This document shows positions 24,546 through 32,453 of a stretch of 64,000 nucleotides of DNA, piece after piece. The position numbers and the translations under genes are program-made. The stretch's first letter is position 1. The number at the start of each line of letters is the position of its first letter. The notes beneath the pieces are model-generated. The model was not told the origin of the DNA. It saw only the letters and a list, made by a program, of their open reading frames with translations, and did not search any database. Source of the stretch: DATEOR01 sp963841425 (GTDB lineage: Bacteria > Actinomycetota > Thermoleophilia > Gaiellales > Gaiellaceae); contig CAWJCL010000003.1 in NCBI GenBank assembly GCA_963841425.1, positions 1-64,000 on the forward strand. The letters run 5' to 3'.

Positions 24546-25957
24546 TGGCAACGTCCGAAACCCAGGTCGTCAGGGAGCTCGGCAACGAGTACGCCTACGG
24601 CTTCCACGATCCCGAGGAGTACTTCTTCAAGTCCGGCCGCGGGCTGAACCCCGAGGTCGTGGCGATGATCTCCGAGCACAAGAACGAGCCCGCGTGGATG
24701 CGCGAGCGTCGACTGAAGGCGCTCGAGTATTTCCGCGCCCGGCCGCTTCCGCAGTGGGGCGGAAAGCTCGACGAGATCGACTTCGAGAACATGTACTACT
24801 ACATCCGGCCCACCGAGAAGCAGGCGAATTCCTGGGAAGACCTGCCGGCCGACATCAAGAACACGTGGGACCGGCTCGGGATTCCCGAGGCCGAGAAGAA
24901 GTACCTCGCCGGTGTCGGCGCGCAGTACGAGTCCGAGGTCGTCTACCACAAGCTCAAGGAGGACCTCGAGAGCCAGGGCGTCCTCTTCCTCGACATGGAC
25001 TCCGGCCTGCGGGAGCACGAGGAGCTCGTCAAGGAGTACTTCGGCACGGTCATCCCGGCGAACGACAACAAGTTCGCGGCGCTGAACTCGGCCGTCTGGT
25101 CGGGCGGCTCCTTCATCTATGTGCCGCCCGGCGTCAAGATCGAGATGCCGCTCCAGGCCTACTTCCGCATCAACGCGGAGAACATGGGCCAGTTCGAGCG
25201 CACCCTGATCATCGTCGACGAGGACGCCTACGTGCATTACGTCGAGGGCTGCACCGCCCCGATCTACACGACCGACTCGCTCCACTCGGCGGTCGTCGAG
25301 ATCATCGTCAAGCCGGGCGGGCGCTGCCGCTACACGACGATCCAGAACTGGTCGCAGAACGTCTACAACCTCGTCACGAAGCGCGCGGTGGCGTACGAGA
25401 ACGCGACCATGGAGTGGGTGGACGGGAACCTCGGCTCGAAGCTGACGATGAAGTACCCGGCCATCTGGCTGATGGGCGAAGGCGCCCACGGCGAGGTGCT
25501 CTCGATCGCGTTCGCGGGAGAGGGGCAGCACCAGGATGCGGGCGGCAAGTGCGTTCACGTGGCGCCGAACACCACCTCCGTGATCACGTCGAAGTCGATC
25601 TCGAAGGACGGCGGGCGCGCGAGCTACCGCGGCCTCCTCGAGGTGGCGAAGGGCGCGCATGGGTCGAAGTCGAAGGTCGTCTGCGACGCGCTCATCCTCG
25701 ACGAGGATTCGCGCTCCGACACGTATCCGTACATCCGGATCGACGAGAACAAGGTCGACATCGGCCACGAGGCGACGGTCTCGAAGATCGGCGAGGAGCA
25801 GCTTTTCTACCTGATGAGCCGCGGGATTCCCGAGCACGAGGCGGCGGCGATGATCGTCTCCGGCTTCGTCGAGCCGATCACGAAGGAGCTTCCGCTCGAG
25901 TACGCCGTCGAGATGAACCGCCTGATCCAGCTGCAGATGGAAGGCTCCGTCGGTTAG
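24545..25957 (+). CDS. sufB: Fe-S cluster assembly scaffold SufB
   Basis: 470 residues from GTG 24545. Typical SufB blocks: EYAYGFHDPEEYFFKSGRGL at the N-terminus, YVPPGVKIEMPLQAYFRINA, VHYVEGCTAPIYTTDSLHSA, and the C-terminal MSRGIPEHEAAAMIVSGF. The Cys in the EGC segment matches a known scaffold Cys region. It forms the SufBC2D complex where clusters are assembled. The VOC gene begins inside its stop codon (TAGTG). Confidence 0.95.
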
Positions 25958-26313
25958 TGCGGGTCGAGCAGGTCGACTTCGTCACCATCCCGACCCGAGA
26001 CCTCGATAGGGCCATTGCCTTCTACACGGATGTGCTCGGCCTTCCGCGCAGCGAGCATTCGAAGGGCGAGGTCGAGACGCCGAACGTGACGCTCTCCTTC
26101 TGGAACCCGGAATCGCAGGGCGTCGAGTTCGCGCCGAACACCTCCGGATTCGCGCTGCGCGTCGACGACGTCGCGGAGGCGGTCGAGGAAGCGCGGATGG
26201 GTGGCGCCGAGGTTGTCGGCGTCGAGGACACGGGCGTCTGCAACATGGGCTTCGTGCGCGATCCCGACGGCAACACGGTCATCCTCCACCGGAGGTACGC
26301 GCCCCGTGGCTAA
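25957..26313 (+). CDS. VOC/glyoxalase-fold protein inside the suf operon
   Basis: 118 residues from GTG 25957, sharing one base with the sufB stop; its stop lies inside the start of sufD (8-bp overlap). Vicinal oxygen chelate motifs are VDFVTIPTRDLDRAIAFYTD, LGLPRSEHSKGEVETPNVTL and the C-terminal FVRDPDGNTVILHRR with the metal-ligand Glu position replaced in this short form. One complete beta-alpha-beta-beta-beta pair is present, so it would dimerise. It could be a metal- or thiol-handling accessory of the SUF system or an unrelated passenger. The tight overlaps on both sides argue for the former. Confidence 0.8.
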   Translation: MRVEQVDFVTIPTRDLDRAIAFYTDVLGLPRSEHSKGEVETPNVTLSFWNPESQGVEFAPNTSGFALRVDDVAEAVEEARMGGAEVVGVEDTGVCNMGFVRDPDGNTVILHRRYAPRG

Positions 26314-27469
26314 GACTGCGGCCCTCGCGCGCTACCAGGCGCTTCCGCTGCCGACGACGAACGACGAGCACTGGCGTTTCACCGACCTGCGCGGCTTCGA
26401 CCCCGACGCCTTCACGGCGAACGGGGCGACGAGCGTCGAGCGCGCGAGCGGCATGCTCGACGTCGCCGCGGCCGCCGTCGCCCATGTGAGCGAAGGTGGG
26501 ATCGAGATCGAGCGCGCGCCCAAGGGCATCGTCTTCGAGTCCCTCGAGGACGACCCGCTGCTCGGCACGCTGGTCGGGACAGACGAGAAGTTCGCCGCCC
26601 ACAATGCGGCCGAGTGGAAGCACGGTCTCCTCGTGCGGGTCCCCAAGGGCGTCGAGCTCGAGAAGCCGCTCTACGTCCGGATCGTCAACTCGGTGGAGGG
26701 GGGCGCGCTCTTCTGGCGACTGCTCGTCGTCGCCGAGGAGGGGAGCCGTTTCAGCTTCATCGAGGAATACGTGTCCGAGTCTTCCGAGCTCGCGGGCTAT
26801 TCGAACACGGTCACGGAGCTCTTCGTCGAGCAGGGAGCGAAGCTCGAATACGTCTCCATCCAGAGCCTCTCGCCCGCGACGTGGCACTTCGCCTCGCACC
26901 GCGCGCGCGTCGAGCGCGATGCCGAGCTCGACTGGGTCGCCGGCGGCTTCGGGTCGAAGAGAGGGAAGGTCCGGATCGAGAACGACCTCGCCGGCCAAGG
27001 CGCGACGTCGCGCGTGACGGGCGCCTACTTCGCGGACGGCCACCAGCATCTCGACTACGACACGCTGCAGAGGCATCTCGCGCCTTCGACGACCTCGGAC
27101 TTCGCCTTCAAGGGCGCGCTTCGCGATCACGCCACGGCTGTCTGGCGCGGGATGATTCGCGTGGCGGAGGACGCGCAGAAGACGAACGCCTACCAGGAGA
27201 ACCGCAACCTCCTGCTCTCCGACCAGGCGCACGCGGACTCGATCCCCGGTCTCGAGATCGAGGCGAACGACGTGCGCTGCACCCACGGCGCGACGGTCAG
27301 CCAGGTCGACCGCGACGAGCTCTTCTACTGCATGGCTCGCGGGCTCTCCCGCGGCGAAGCCGAGCGCCTGATCGTGCGCGGGTTCTACCAGGAGATCTTC
27401 GACCGCATCGAGTTCGAGCCGGTGCGGGAAGCACTCCAGACCGCTCTCGAAGCCCGGATTCCCGAGTAG
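26306..27469 (+). CDS. sufD: Fe-S cluster assembly protein SufD
   Basis: 387 residues from GTG 26306 (VAKTAALARYQALPLPTTND), chosen because it is the first start that matches the SufD N-terminus and keeps the short overlap with the VOC gene. Conserved parts are HWRFTDLRGFDPD, SRFSFIEEYVSESSELAGYS and the beta-helix core ending CTHGATVSQVDRDELFYCMA. It pairs with SufB to form the heterodimeric scaffold bound by SufC. It is 28 bases upstream of sufS. Confidence 0.92.
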   Translation: MAKTAALARYQALPLPTTNDEHWRFTDLRGFDPDAFTANGATSVERASGMLDVAAAAVAHVSEGGIEIERAPKGIVFESLEDDPLLGTLVGTDEKFAAHNAAEWKHGLLVRVPKGVELEKPLYVRIVNSVEGGALFWRLLVVAEEGSRFSFIEEYVSESSELAGYSNTVTELFVEQGAKLEYVSIQSLSPATWHFASHRARVERDAELDWVAGGFGSKRGKVRIENDLAGQGATSRVTGAYFADGHQHLDYDTLQRHLAPSTTSDFAFKGALRDHATAVWRGMIRVAEDAQKTNAYQENRNLLLSDQAHADSIPGLEIEANDVRCTHGATVSQVDRDELFYCMARGLSRGEAERLIVRGFYQEIFDRIEFEPVREALQTALEARIPE

Positions 27470-27497
27470 CGCTTCCGGGCCTCGGTACGATGAGAGC

Positions 27498-28742
27498 GTG
27501 GCTGTGAGCACCACGCCGAGGCTCGACGCGCGCAAGCTGCGCGATGATTTCCCGATCTTCGACCAGCTGATCCACGACCAGCCGCTCGCCTACCTCGACA
27601 CGGCCGCCTCCGCGCAGAAGCCGCGCCCCGTCCTCGAGGCGATGACGCGCTTCTACGAGACGTCGTACGCGAACATCCATCGCGGCGTCTACGACCTCGG
27701 CGAGCGCGCGACCGAGGCATACGAGGGAGCCCGCGAGAAGGCGCGCGCGTTCGTGAACGCCGAATCGACCCGTGAGGTCGTCTTCACGCACAACGTCACC
27801 GCGGCGATCAATCTCGTCGCGTACGGCTGGGGGCTCGACAACCTCGGCCCGGGCGACCTCGCGGTTGTCACGGAGATGGAGCACCACTCCAACTTCGTGC
27901 CGTGGCAGTTCATCGCAGGCCGTACGGGCGCGGAGTTCGCGGTCGTCCCGGTGGACTCCAGCGGCGAGCTGCAGCTCGACGAGCTCGACGGGATCGCGGC
28001 GCGCGGAAACGTCAAAGTCCTTGGCTGCGCGCACGTCTCGAACTCGCTCGGCACCGTCAATCCCGTCGAGCGCCTCATCGCCTGGGGGCACGAGCAGGGT
28101 GCGATCGTCGTCGTCGACGGAGCGCAGGCCGTCCCGCACCGAGCGGTGGACGTGCAGGCGCTCGGTGCGGACTTCTACGCCTTCACGGGCCACAAGATGT
28201 GCGGGCCGACCGGGATCGGCGTCCTCTGGGGACGCGCGGAGCATCTCGAGGCGATGTCGCCCTTCGAGCTCGGCGGCCACATGATCCGCAAGGTCACCGT
28301 CGACCGGACGACCTGGAACGAGCTCCCGGACAAGTTCGAGGCGGGCACCGCGCCCATCGCGGAGGCGGTCGGCCTCGGCGCGGCAATCGACTACCTCGGC
28401 GGGATCGGGCTCGAGGCGGTCGAGCGCCACGAGCGCGAGCTCCTCGACTACGCGCTCCCGAAGCTGGAGGCCCTCGAAGGCGTGCGCGTCTTCGGCCCGC
28501 CGGCCGACCGGCGCGCAGGGATCGTCTCCTTCGAGGTCGAAGGCGCCCACCCGCACGACGTCGCGCAGGTTCTCGACTGGGAGGGCGTCGCCGTCCGTGC
28601 GGGCCACCACTGCAACCAGCCGCTGATGGCGAAGCTGGGCGTCCCGGCGACGACGCGCGCGAGCTTTTACCTGTACACGGTTCCCGAGGAGATCGACCGG
28701 CTCGTTGCGGGTATCGAGAAGGCACGTAAGGTGTTCTCATGA
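27498..28742 (+). CDS. sufS: Cysteine desulfurase SufS
   Basis: 414 residues from GTG 27498. Class V PLP enzyme: substrate/PLP region TEMEHHSNFVPWQ, DGAQAVPHRAVDVQALG, PLP lysine in FYAFTGHKMCGPTG and catalytic Cys in VRAGHHCNQPLM. It takes sulfur from L-cysteine as a persulfide and hands it to SufU. The stop overlaps the sufU start (ATGA). Confidence 0.95.
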   Translation: MAVSTTPRLDARKLRDDFPIFDQLIHDQPLAYLDTAASAQKPRPVLEAMTRFYETSYANIHRGVYDLGERATEAYEGAREKARAFVNAESTREVVFTHNVTAAINLVAYGWGLDNLGPGDLAVVTEMEHHSNFVPWQFIAGRTGAEFAVVPVDSSGELQLDELDGIAARGNVKVLGCAHVSNSLGTVNPVERLIAWGHEQGAIVVVDGAQAVPHRAVDVQALGADFYAFTGHKMCGPTGIGVLWGRAEHLEAMSPFELGGHMIRKVTVDRTTWNELPDKFEAGTAPIAEAVGLGAAIDYLGGIGLEAVERHERELLDYALPKLEALEGVRVFGPPADRRAGIVSFEVEGAHPHDVAQVLDWEGVAVRAGHHCNQPLMAKLGVPATTRASFYLYTVPEEIDRLVAGIEKARKVFS

Positions 28743-29173
28743 GCAGCGAATTGGAGTCGCTCTACCGCGAGGTCATCCTCGACCACTACAAGAACCCGCG
28801 CGGGCACGGGGTGATCGAGGGCGCCGACGTCGAGGCGGAGGGGCAGAACCCGCTCTGCGGCGACGAGGTCTCGATCTTCGTCAGCTTCGACGGGGACAAG
28901 ATCGAGGACATCAAGTTCCGCGGCCGCGGCTGCGCGATCAGCCAGGCGTCGACCTCCATGCTCATGGAGATGGTCAAAGGCCGGACCGCGGAAGAGGTCG
29001 CCGGCATGTCGAAGGAGGAGCTCCTCGACGAGGTCGGCATTCCGCTCACGCCGGTGCGGCTCAAGTGCGCGCTGCTCGGCCTCGGGGTCTTGAAGCTTGC
29101 GCTGCACAAGGGCAAGGGCACGCCGCTGCCCGAGGAATGGGCCGGCCTGGCTCAGGATCTCGAGCTCACGTAG
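28739..29173 (+). CDS. sufU: Zinc-dependent sulfurtransferase SufU
   Basis: 144 residues. Zn-ligand and transfer cysteines are visible in EGQNPLCGDEVSIFV, RGRGCAISQASTSMLMEMV and RLKCALLGLGVLKLAL, the pattern of SufU rather than IscU (it carries the GRGCAIS insertion). It activates SufS by accepting the persulfide. Gene order sufC-B-D-S-U is the usual Gram-positive arrangement. Confidence 0.93.
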   Translation: MSSELESLYREVILDHYKNPRGHGVIEGADVEAEGQNPLCGDEVSIFVSFDGDKIEDIKFRGRGCAISQASTSMLMEMVKGRTAEEVAGMSKEELLDEVGIPLTPVRLKCALLGLGVLKLALHKGKGTPLPEEWAGLAQDLELT

Positions 29174-29177
29174 GACT

Positions 29178-29489
29178 GTGCCCGAGCTGATCGTCGGCCC
29201 GGTCGAGGAGCTGCCGCCCGGGGAGGTGAAGATCGTCCGCGCGGGCGAGCTCGCGATCGGGGTCTACAACCTGAACGGCTCCTACTATGCGATCGAGGAC
29301 CGCTGCTCCCACGACGACGGGCCCCTCGCGGAGGGCGACTTCGACGCCGAGGCCGGCGTCGCCATCTGCCCGCGGCACGGCTCCGAGTTCGACGTGCGCA
29401 CCGGTCGCCCGCTCAGCCTTCCGGCCTACCAGCCCGTGGAGACCTTCGAGGTCGTCGTCGAGGACGGCCTGGTGAAGGTTCGCGTCTAG
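29178..29489 (+). CDS. Rieske 2Fe-2S ferredoxin
   Basis: 103 residues from GTG 29178, four bases after the sufU stop. Cluster motifs C-x-H (DRCSHDDGPLAEG) and C-x2-H (AICPRHGSEFDVRTGRPLS). Small soluble Rieske proteins of this type act as electron donors, and several are tied to SUF operons. It is last in the operon. The promoter of the next unit lies about 22 bases after its stop. Confidence 0.88.
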   Translation: MPELIVGPVEELPPGEVKIVRAGELAIGVYNLNGSYYAIEDRCSHDDGPLAEGDFDAEAGVAICPRHGSEFDVRTGRPLSLPAYQPVETFEVVVEDGLVKVRV

Positions 29490-29510
29490 CGTTCGTCCTG
29501 GGCGGCTCGC

Positions 29511-29516
29511 TATGAT
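29511..29516 (+). promoter_or_regulatory. -10 promoter element for a non-coding transcript
   Basis: TATGAT at 29511-29516 is a near-consensus -10 box in a GC-rich setting, with transcription expected to begin at about 29523, right before the structured stretch. A -35 box is not obvious. Confidence 0.5.
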
Positions 29517-29522
29517 CGAACC

Positions 29523-29720
29523 ACCACGGAAAGGAGGTGGTCCGATCTTGATAAGTGACTGTTCGGGCAGTGGAGGTAATCGCAGGTAGGGGCGTGTCCC
29601 CAGGACCTACGGGGAATCGCCTAGCCAGCGTGGGGGACCAGGAACCACCCAGCGCCCCTGCCTAATCCAGGCGATCTACTGTCTTCCAGGGCGGCCTCCG
29701 GGCCGCCCTGGTTGCTTAAT
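29523..29720 (+). ncRNA. Structured RNA with pseudoknot, raiA-motif-like
   Basis: A 200-base gene-free region with long-range complementarity. Pairing A: ggtggtcc (29536-29543) with ggacc (29635-29639) and ccacc (29645-29649). Pairing B: gta-a-tcgc (29576-29583) with gcga-t-c-tac (29671-29679), and aggggc (29588-29593) with gcccct (29654-29659). The order A-B-A'-B' makes a pseudoknot. Small hairpins lie inside (ctgttcgggcag near 29560, and gtaggggcgtgtcccc...ctac at about 29587-29610). A -10 box precedes it and an 11-bp terminator ends it. The layout and conserved-looking blocks (aaggaggtggtcc, gataagtgactg) recall the raiA RNA motif of Actinobacteria and Firmicutes. That name is from memory and untested. 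Confidence 0.65.
29686..29716 (+). terminator. Strong intrinsic terminator
   Basis: ccagggcggcc (29686-29696), loop tccg, ggccgccctgg (29701-29711) form a perfect 11-bp stem followed by ttgctt. It marks the 3' end of the structured RNA. Confidence 0.85.
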
Positions 29721-29746
29721 CCGACGCTGCGATTATTTTCCGTGCA

Positions 29747-30832
29747 ATGCGTCGTGGGGTCGTCGTCCTCTTCTTTGCCCTCTTTCTGCTGGCGGCGCCG
29801 CTCGCGTCGGGCCACATCCATCCTGGGGGTTGCGCCGCCGACCACTCGCTCTTCATGGACATGAGCGGCGTCAACACGGTGAAGCGCAACGGGGACAAGA
29901 TCACGGCCGCTCCGACATTCGGGAACACGGCCGCCAACGCGTGTGACGTCACGAATGGCACAGTCACGGTCGCGTTCCCGAACCCGGATGGTTCGAAGGG
30001 GGCACCCACCGTGGTCGCCACGAACGTCACGCTTCTGGCGGGCAAGACAAAGACCTTCCCGGCTGCCACGCACACGATTCATTTCGACGACGGAGTTTTC
30101 CGTGGCTTCGTGTGGATCGAGCTCGACGGTGTCTGGCACACGACCGATCCTGATCCGCCGTCCGGGATGGTCGGTGCGTTGGGCAGGCCCCTGGTCATCT
30201 CGAGGCCCCACGTGACTTTCGGCGTCTCGCCGACAGTTTCGGTCATTCCTCCGTTCACCGTCACGTACGACTACAGCGCCGAGAACGACAGCCCCTCCGA
30301 TCCGGCGGGCGAGATGAGCAACCCCACGCCCGCCATCGGCGACGTCAGCGTGACGGACGACCATTGTTCGCCGCTCGTTTTCACCGGTGGCGACACGACG
30401 ATCTCCGATCCTTCGTTCATCGACCCGGGCGAGACATGGACGTACGAGTGCACCAGGCCACTTCCCGCCGGATCTCTCGTCGACATTGCAACGATTACCG
30501 GCATAAGCCGCCGGGACGGCCGGCCCTTGCCCAAGCGGACGGCTCGCACGGCGTGGTGCGGACGCGAGCTCGCCACGATCGTCGGGACGAAGAAGGCAGA
30601 CACATTGACCGGGACTCCCGGCCCCGACGTCATCGTCGCGCGCGACGGCGACGACCTCGTCGAGAGCCTCGGCGGTGATGACGTCATTTGCGGCGGGCCT
30701 GGCGACGACACGCTCCGCGGCCAGGCCGGGAGCGACATCCTCCGGGGTGAGGGCGGAGCCGACAAGCTCATCGGCGGCGCCGGCACGGACATGCTGATCG
30801 GTGGCCCGGGCGCTGATATCGAGCGGCAGTAG
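29747..30832 (+). CDS. Secreted protein with C-terminal RTX calcium-binding repeats
   Basis: 361 residues. Signal peptide MRRGVVVLFFALFLLAAPLA with cleavage near SGH. The middle (about 25-265) is a beta-rich region with DUF11-like or CARDB-like strands and two cysteine pairs. The last 80 residues carry nonapeptide-type repeats (GTPGPDVIVARDGDD, GGDDVICGGPGDDTLRG, GGADKLIGGAGTDMLIGGPG), which fold into a Ca-binding beta-roll once outside the cell. No protease or lipase motif is seen, so it is probably structural or adhesive. It has its own transcription unit after the terminator. Confidence 0.8.
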   Translation: MRRGVVVLFFALFLLAAPLASGHIHPGGCAADHSLFMDMSGVNTVKRNGDKITAAPTFGNTAANACDVTNGTVTVAFPNPDGSKGAPTVVATNVTLLAGKTKTFPAATHTIHFDDGVFRGFVWIELDGVWHTTDPDPPSGMVGALGRPLVISRPHVTFGVSPTVSVIPPFTVTYDYSAENDSPSDPAGEMSNPTPAIGDVSVTDDHCSPLVFTGGDTTISDPSFIDPGETWTYECTRPLPAGSLVDIATITGISRRDGRPLPKRTARTAWCGRELATIVGTKKADTLTGTPGPDVIVARDGDDLVESLGGDDVICGGPGDDTLRGQAGSDILRGEGGADKLIGGAGTDMLIGGPGADIERQ

Positions 30833-30837
30833 AGGCG

Positions 30838-31731
30838 CTACGCGCTCGCGGTGGCGCGGCGCAGCATCTCGTCGAGCCCGAGCGGCGTGACGCCCAGGGC
30901 CTCCACGGCCGGGCCGATGTCCGTGACGTTGTCCTCGAACTCGAGCATGGCGACGCCGTCACGCGCGCCGCGCAGGGGCGGGAGCAGCGAGCCCACGGCC
31001 GCCCCGGCCCTGAGGAGCCCGGTCGGCATCTGAAAGGCCAGGCGCTTCTTGTCGAGCGCTCGCCGGATGCGCTCGTTGAGCTCGGCGAAGGTGACGACGT
31101 CGGGGCCTGCGAGCTCGAATGTCGCGTTCGCGGCCGCCGGCGCCGAGAGGGCCTTCGTGAAGTAGGCCGCCACGTCCTCCACCCAGATCGGCTGCAGCCT
31201 CTTCGTCCCGACCACCGGAGTCACGGGCGAATAGCGCACGAGCGAAACGAGGCCCGGCAGCATGCCGCCGTCGCGCCCGAAGATGAAGCTCGGCCGGAAG
31301 ATCGTGTGGTCGATGCCCGAGCCGGCGACCTCGTGCTCCTCCGCCCACTTCGCGTGGTAGTAGGGGGCGAGATCCTTGCTGCGCTCGCTCGTGCCGAGCG
31401 CGCTCATGAGGATGAACCGCTTGACGCTCGCCTCCCTGGCCGCGGCGACGAGGTCGCGCGTGCCCTGCTCCATCACCCGCCTGATCGCGTCGGGCTTGGA
31501 GAACGGGGGGAGCGCGACCAGGTGGACGACGGTGTCGGCGCCCTCGGTCGCACGTCGCAGGCTGTCTGCGTCCGTCATGTCCCCTTGGACGAGCTCGCAC
31601 CCCCAGGCCTGGAAGCGCCCCTGTTTTTCCGGACGTCGCGCGAGCACCCGAACCGGCATGTCCTCCGCGCGGAACGCATGGACGACGTGGCCGCCCACGA
31701 ACCCCGTCCCTCCGACGACGAGGACGGTCAC
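30838..31731 (-). CDS. NAD(P)-binding epimerase-like protein (NDUFA9/atypical SDR type)
   Basis: 297 residues. The N-terminal Rossmann motif is VLVVGGTGFVGGHVVHAF, followed by DTVVHLVALPPFSKP and YYHAKWAEEHEVAGSGIDHTI. The classical Tyr-x3-Lys is kept in YYHAK. The C-terminal part resembles the complex I NDUFA9 group (FELAGPDVVTFAELNERIRR). It may be an NADPH-binding sensor or reductase. Its start at 31731 sits immediately next to the dcd stop, so it is co-transcribed with dcd. Confidence 0.82.
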   Translation of the reverse strand: MTVLVVGGTGFVGGHVVHAFRAEDMPVRVLARRPEKQGRFQAWGCELVQGDMTDADSLRRATEGADTVVHLVALPPFSKPDAIRRVMEQGTRDLVAAAREASVKRFILMSALGTSERSKDLAPYYHAKWAEEHEVAGSGIDHTIFRPSFIFGRDGGMLPGLVSLVRYSPVTPVVGTKRLQPIWVEDVAAYFTKALSAPAAANATFELAGPDVVTFAELNERIRRALDKKRLAFQMPTGLLRAGAAVGSLLPPLRGARDGVAMLEFEDNVTDIGPAVEALGVTPLGLDEMLRRATASA

Positions 31732-32420
31732 TCGAAGTTCCTTCGGGAGACGCCGCTTTCAGCGGCATCTCCCTCGGGGCTTTCCCGCCGCACATCCGAA
31801 CTGGCCCGTGAAGTGCCGCCTTCGGCGGCAGATCCCGCGCCGCTCGTCTGCGCGTCAGAAAAATTTTTCCAGTAGCGGCTCGGCGTCGGCCCGGCCTGGC
31901 CCTGGTACTTGGAGCCGAGCAGCGCGGCGCCGTAGGGGTTCTCCGCGGGCTCGGTCAGCTGCACGAAGGAGAGCTGGCCGATCTTCATGCCGACGTAGAG
32001 CGTGATCGGGAGGTTGGCGACGTTCGAGAGCTCGAGCGTCACGTGGCCGTCCCAGCCAGGGTCGATGAACCCGGCAGTGGAGTGGATCAGGAGGCCGAGC
32101 CTCCCCAGCGAGCTCTTGCCCTCGAGGCGCGCGACGAGGTCATCCGGAAGGCGGATGCGCTCGAGCGTCGAGCCGAGGACGAACTCTCCTGGGTGGAGGA
32201 TGAAGGGCTGCTCCTCGTCCGCCACCTCGACGAGCTCGGTGAGGTCCTCCATGGGCTCCTTGACGTCGATGTACGGGTAGCGGGAGTTGCGGAAGACGCG
32301 GAAGAGCCGGTCGACCCGCACGTCCACGCTGGACGGCTGGAGGAGCTCGTCGGCGTACGGCTCGATGCCGATGCGGCCCTCGTCGAGCAGCCTGCGGATC
32401 GTGCGGTCGGAGAGAACCAT
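31728..32420 (-). CDS. dcd: dCTP deaminase with an unusual C-terminal extension
   Basis: 230 residues from ATG 32420 (MVLSDRTIRRLLDEGRIGIE). Core motifs LQPSSVDVRVDRLFRVFRN, LEGKSSLGRLGLLIHSTAGF and ENPYGAALLGSKYQGQAGPT identify the trimeric dCTP deaminase or bifunctional deaminase/dUTPase. The fold normally ends near SRYWKNF (about residue 188). Here about 42 more low-complexity residues follow, encoded by DNA containing two near-identical hairpins. The enzyme supplies dUMP or dUTP for thymidylate synthesis. The stop is adjacent to the next gene's start. Confidence 0.88.
   Translation of the reverse strand: MVLSDRTIRRLLDEGRIGIEPYADELLQPSSVDVRVDRLFRVFRNSRYPYIDVKEPMEDLTELVEVADEEQPFILHPGEFVLGSTLERIRLPDDLVARLEGKSSLGRLGLLIHSTAGFIDPGWDGHVTLELSNVANLPITLYVGMKIGQLSFVQLTEPAENPYGAALLGSKYQGQAGPTPSRYWKNFSDAQTSGAGSAAEGGTSRASSDVRRESPEGDAAESGVSRRNFE
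31752..31830. repeat. Two related hairpins inside the dcd tail
   Basis: gccgct-ttc-agcggc (31752-31766) and tgccgcc-ttc-ggcggca (31814-31830) share the same ttc loop and stem pattern, 62 bp apart. Both lie in the region that encodes the non-conserved Dcd extension. An A5T5 run (ggaaaaatttttc on the coding strand, about 31858-31868) lies just before them. Confidence 0.5.
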
Positions 32421-32453
32421 GAGCTTCGCTGCAATGTATAAGCTCACGATCCC

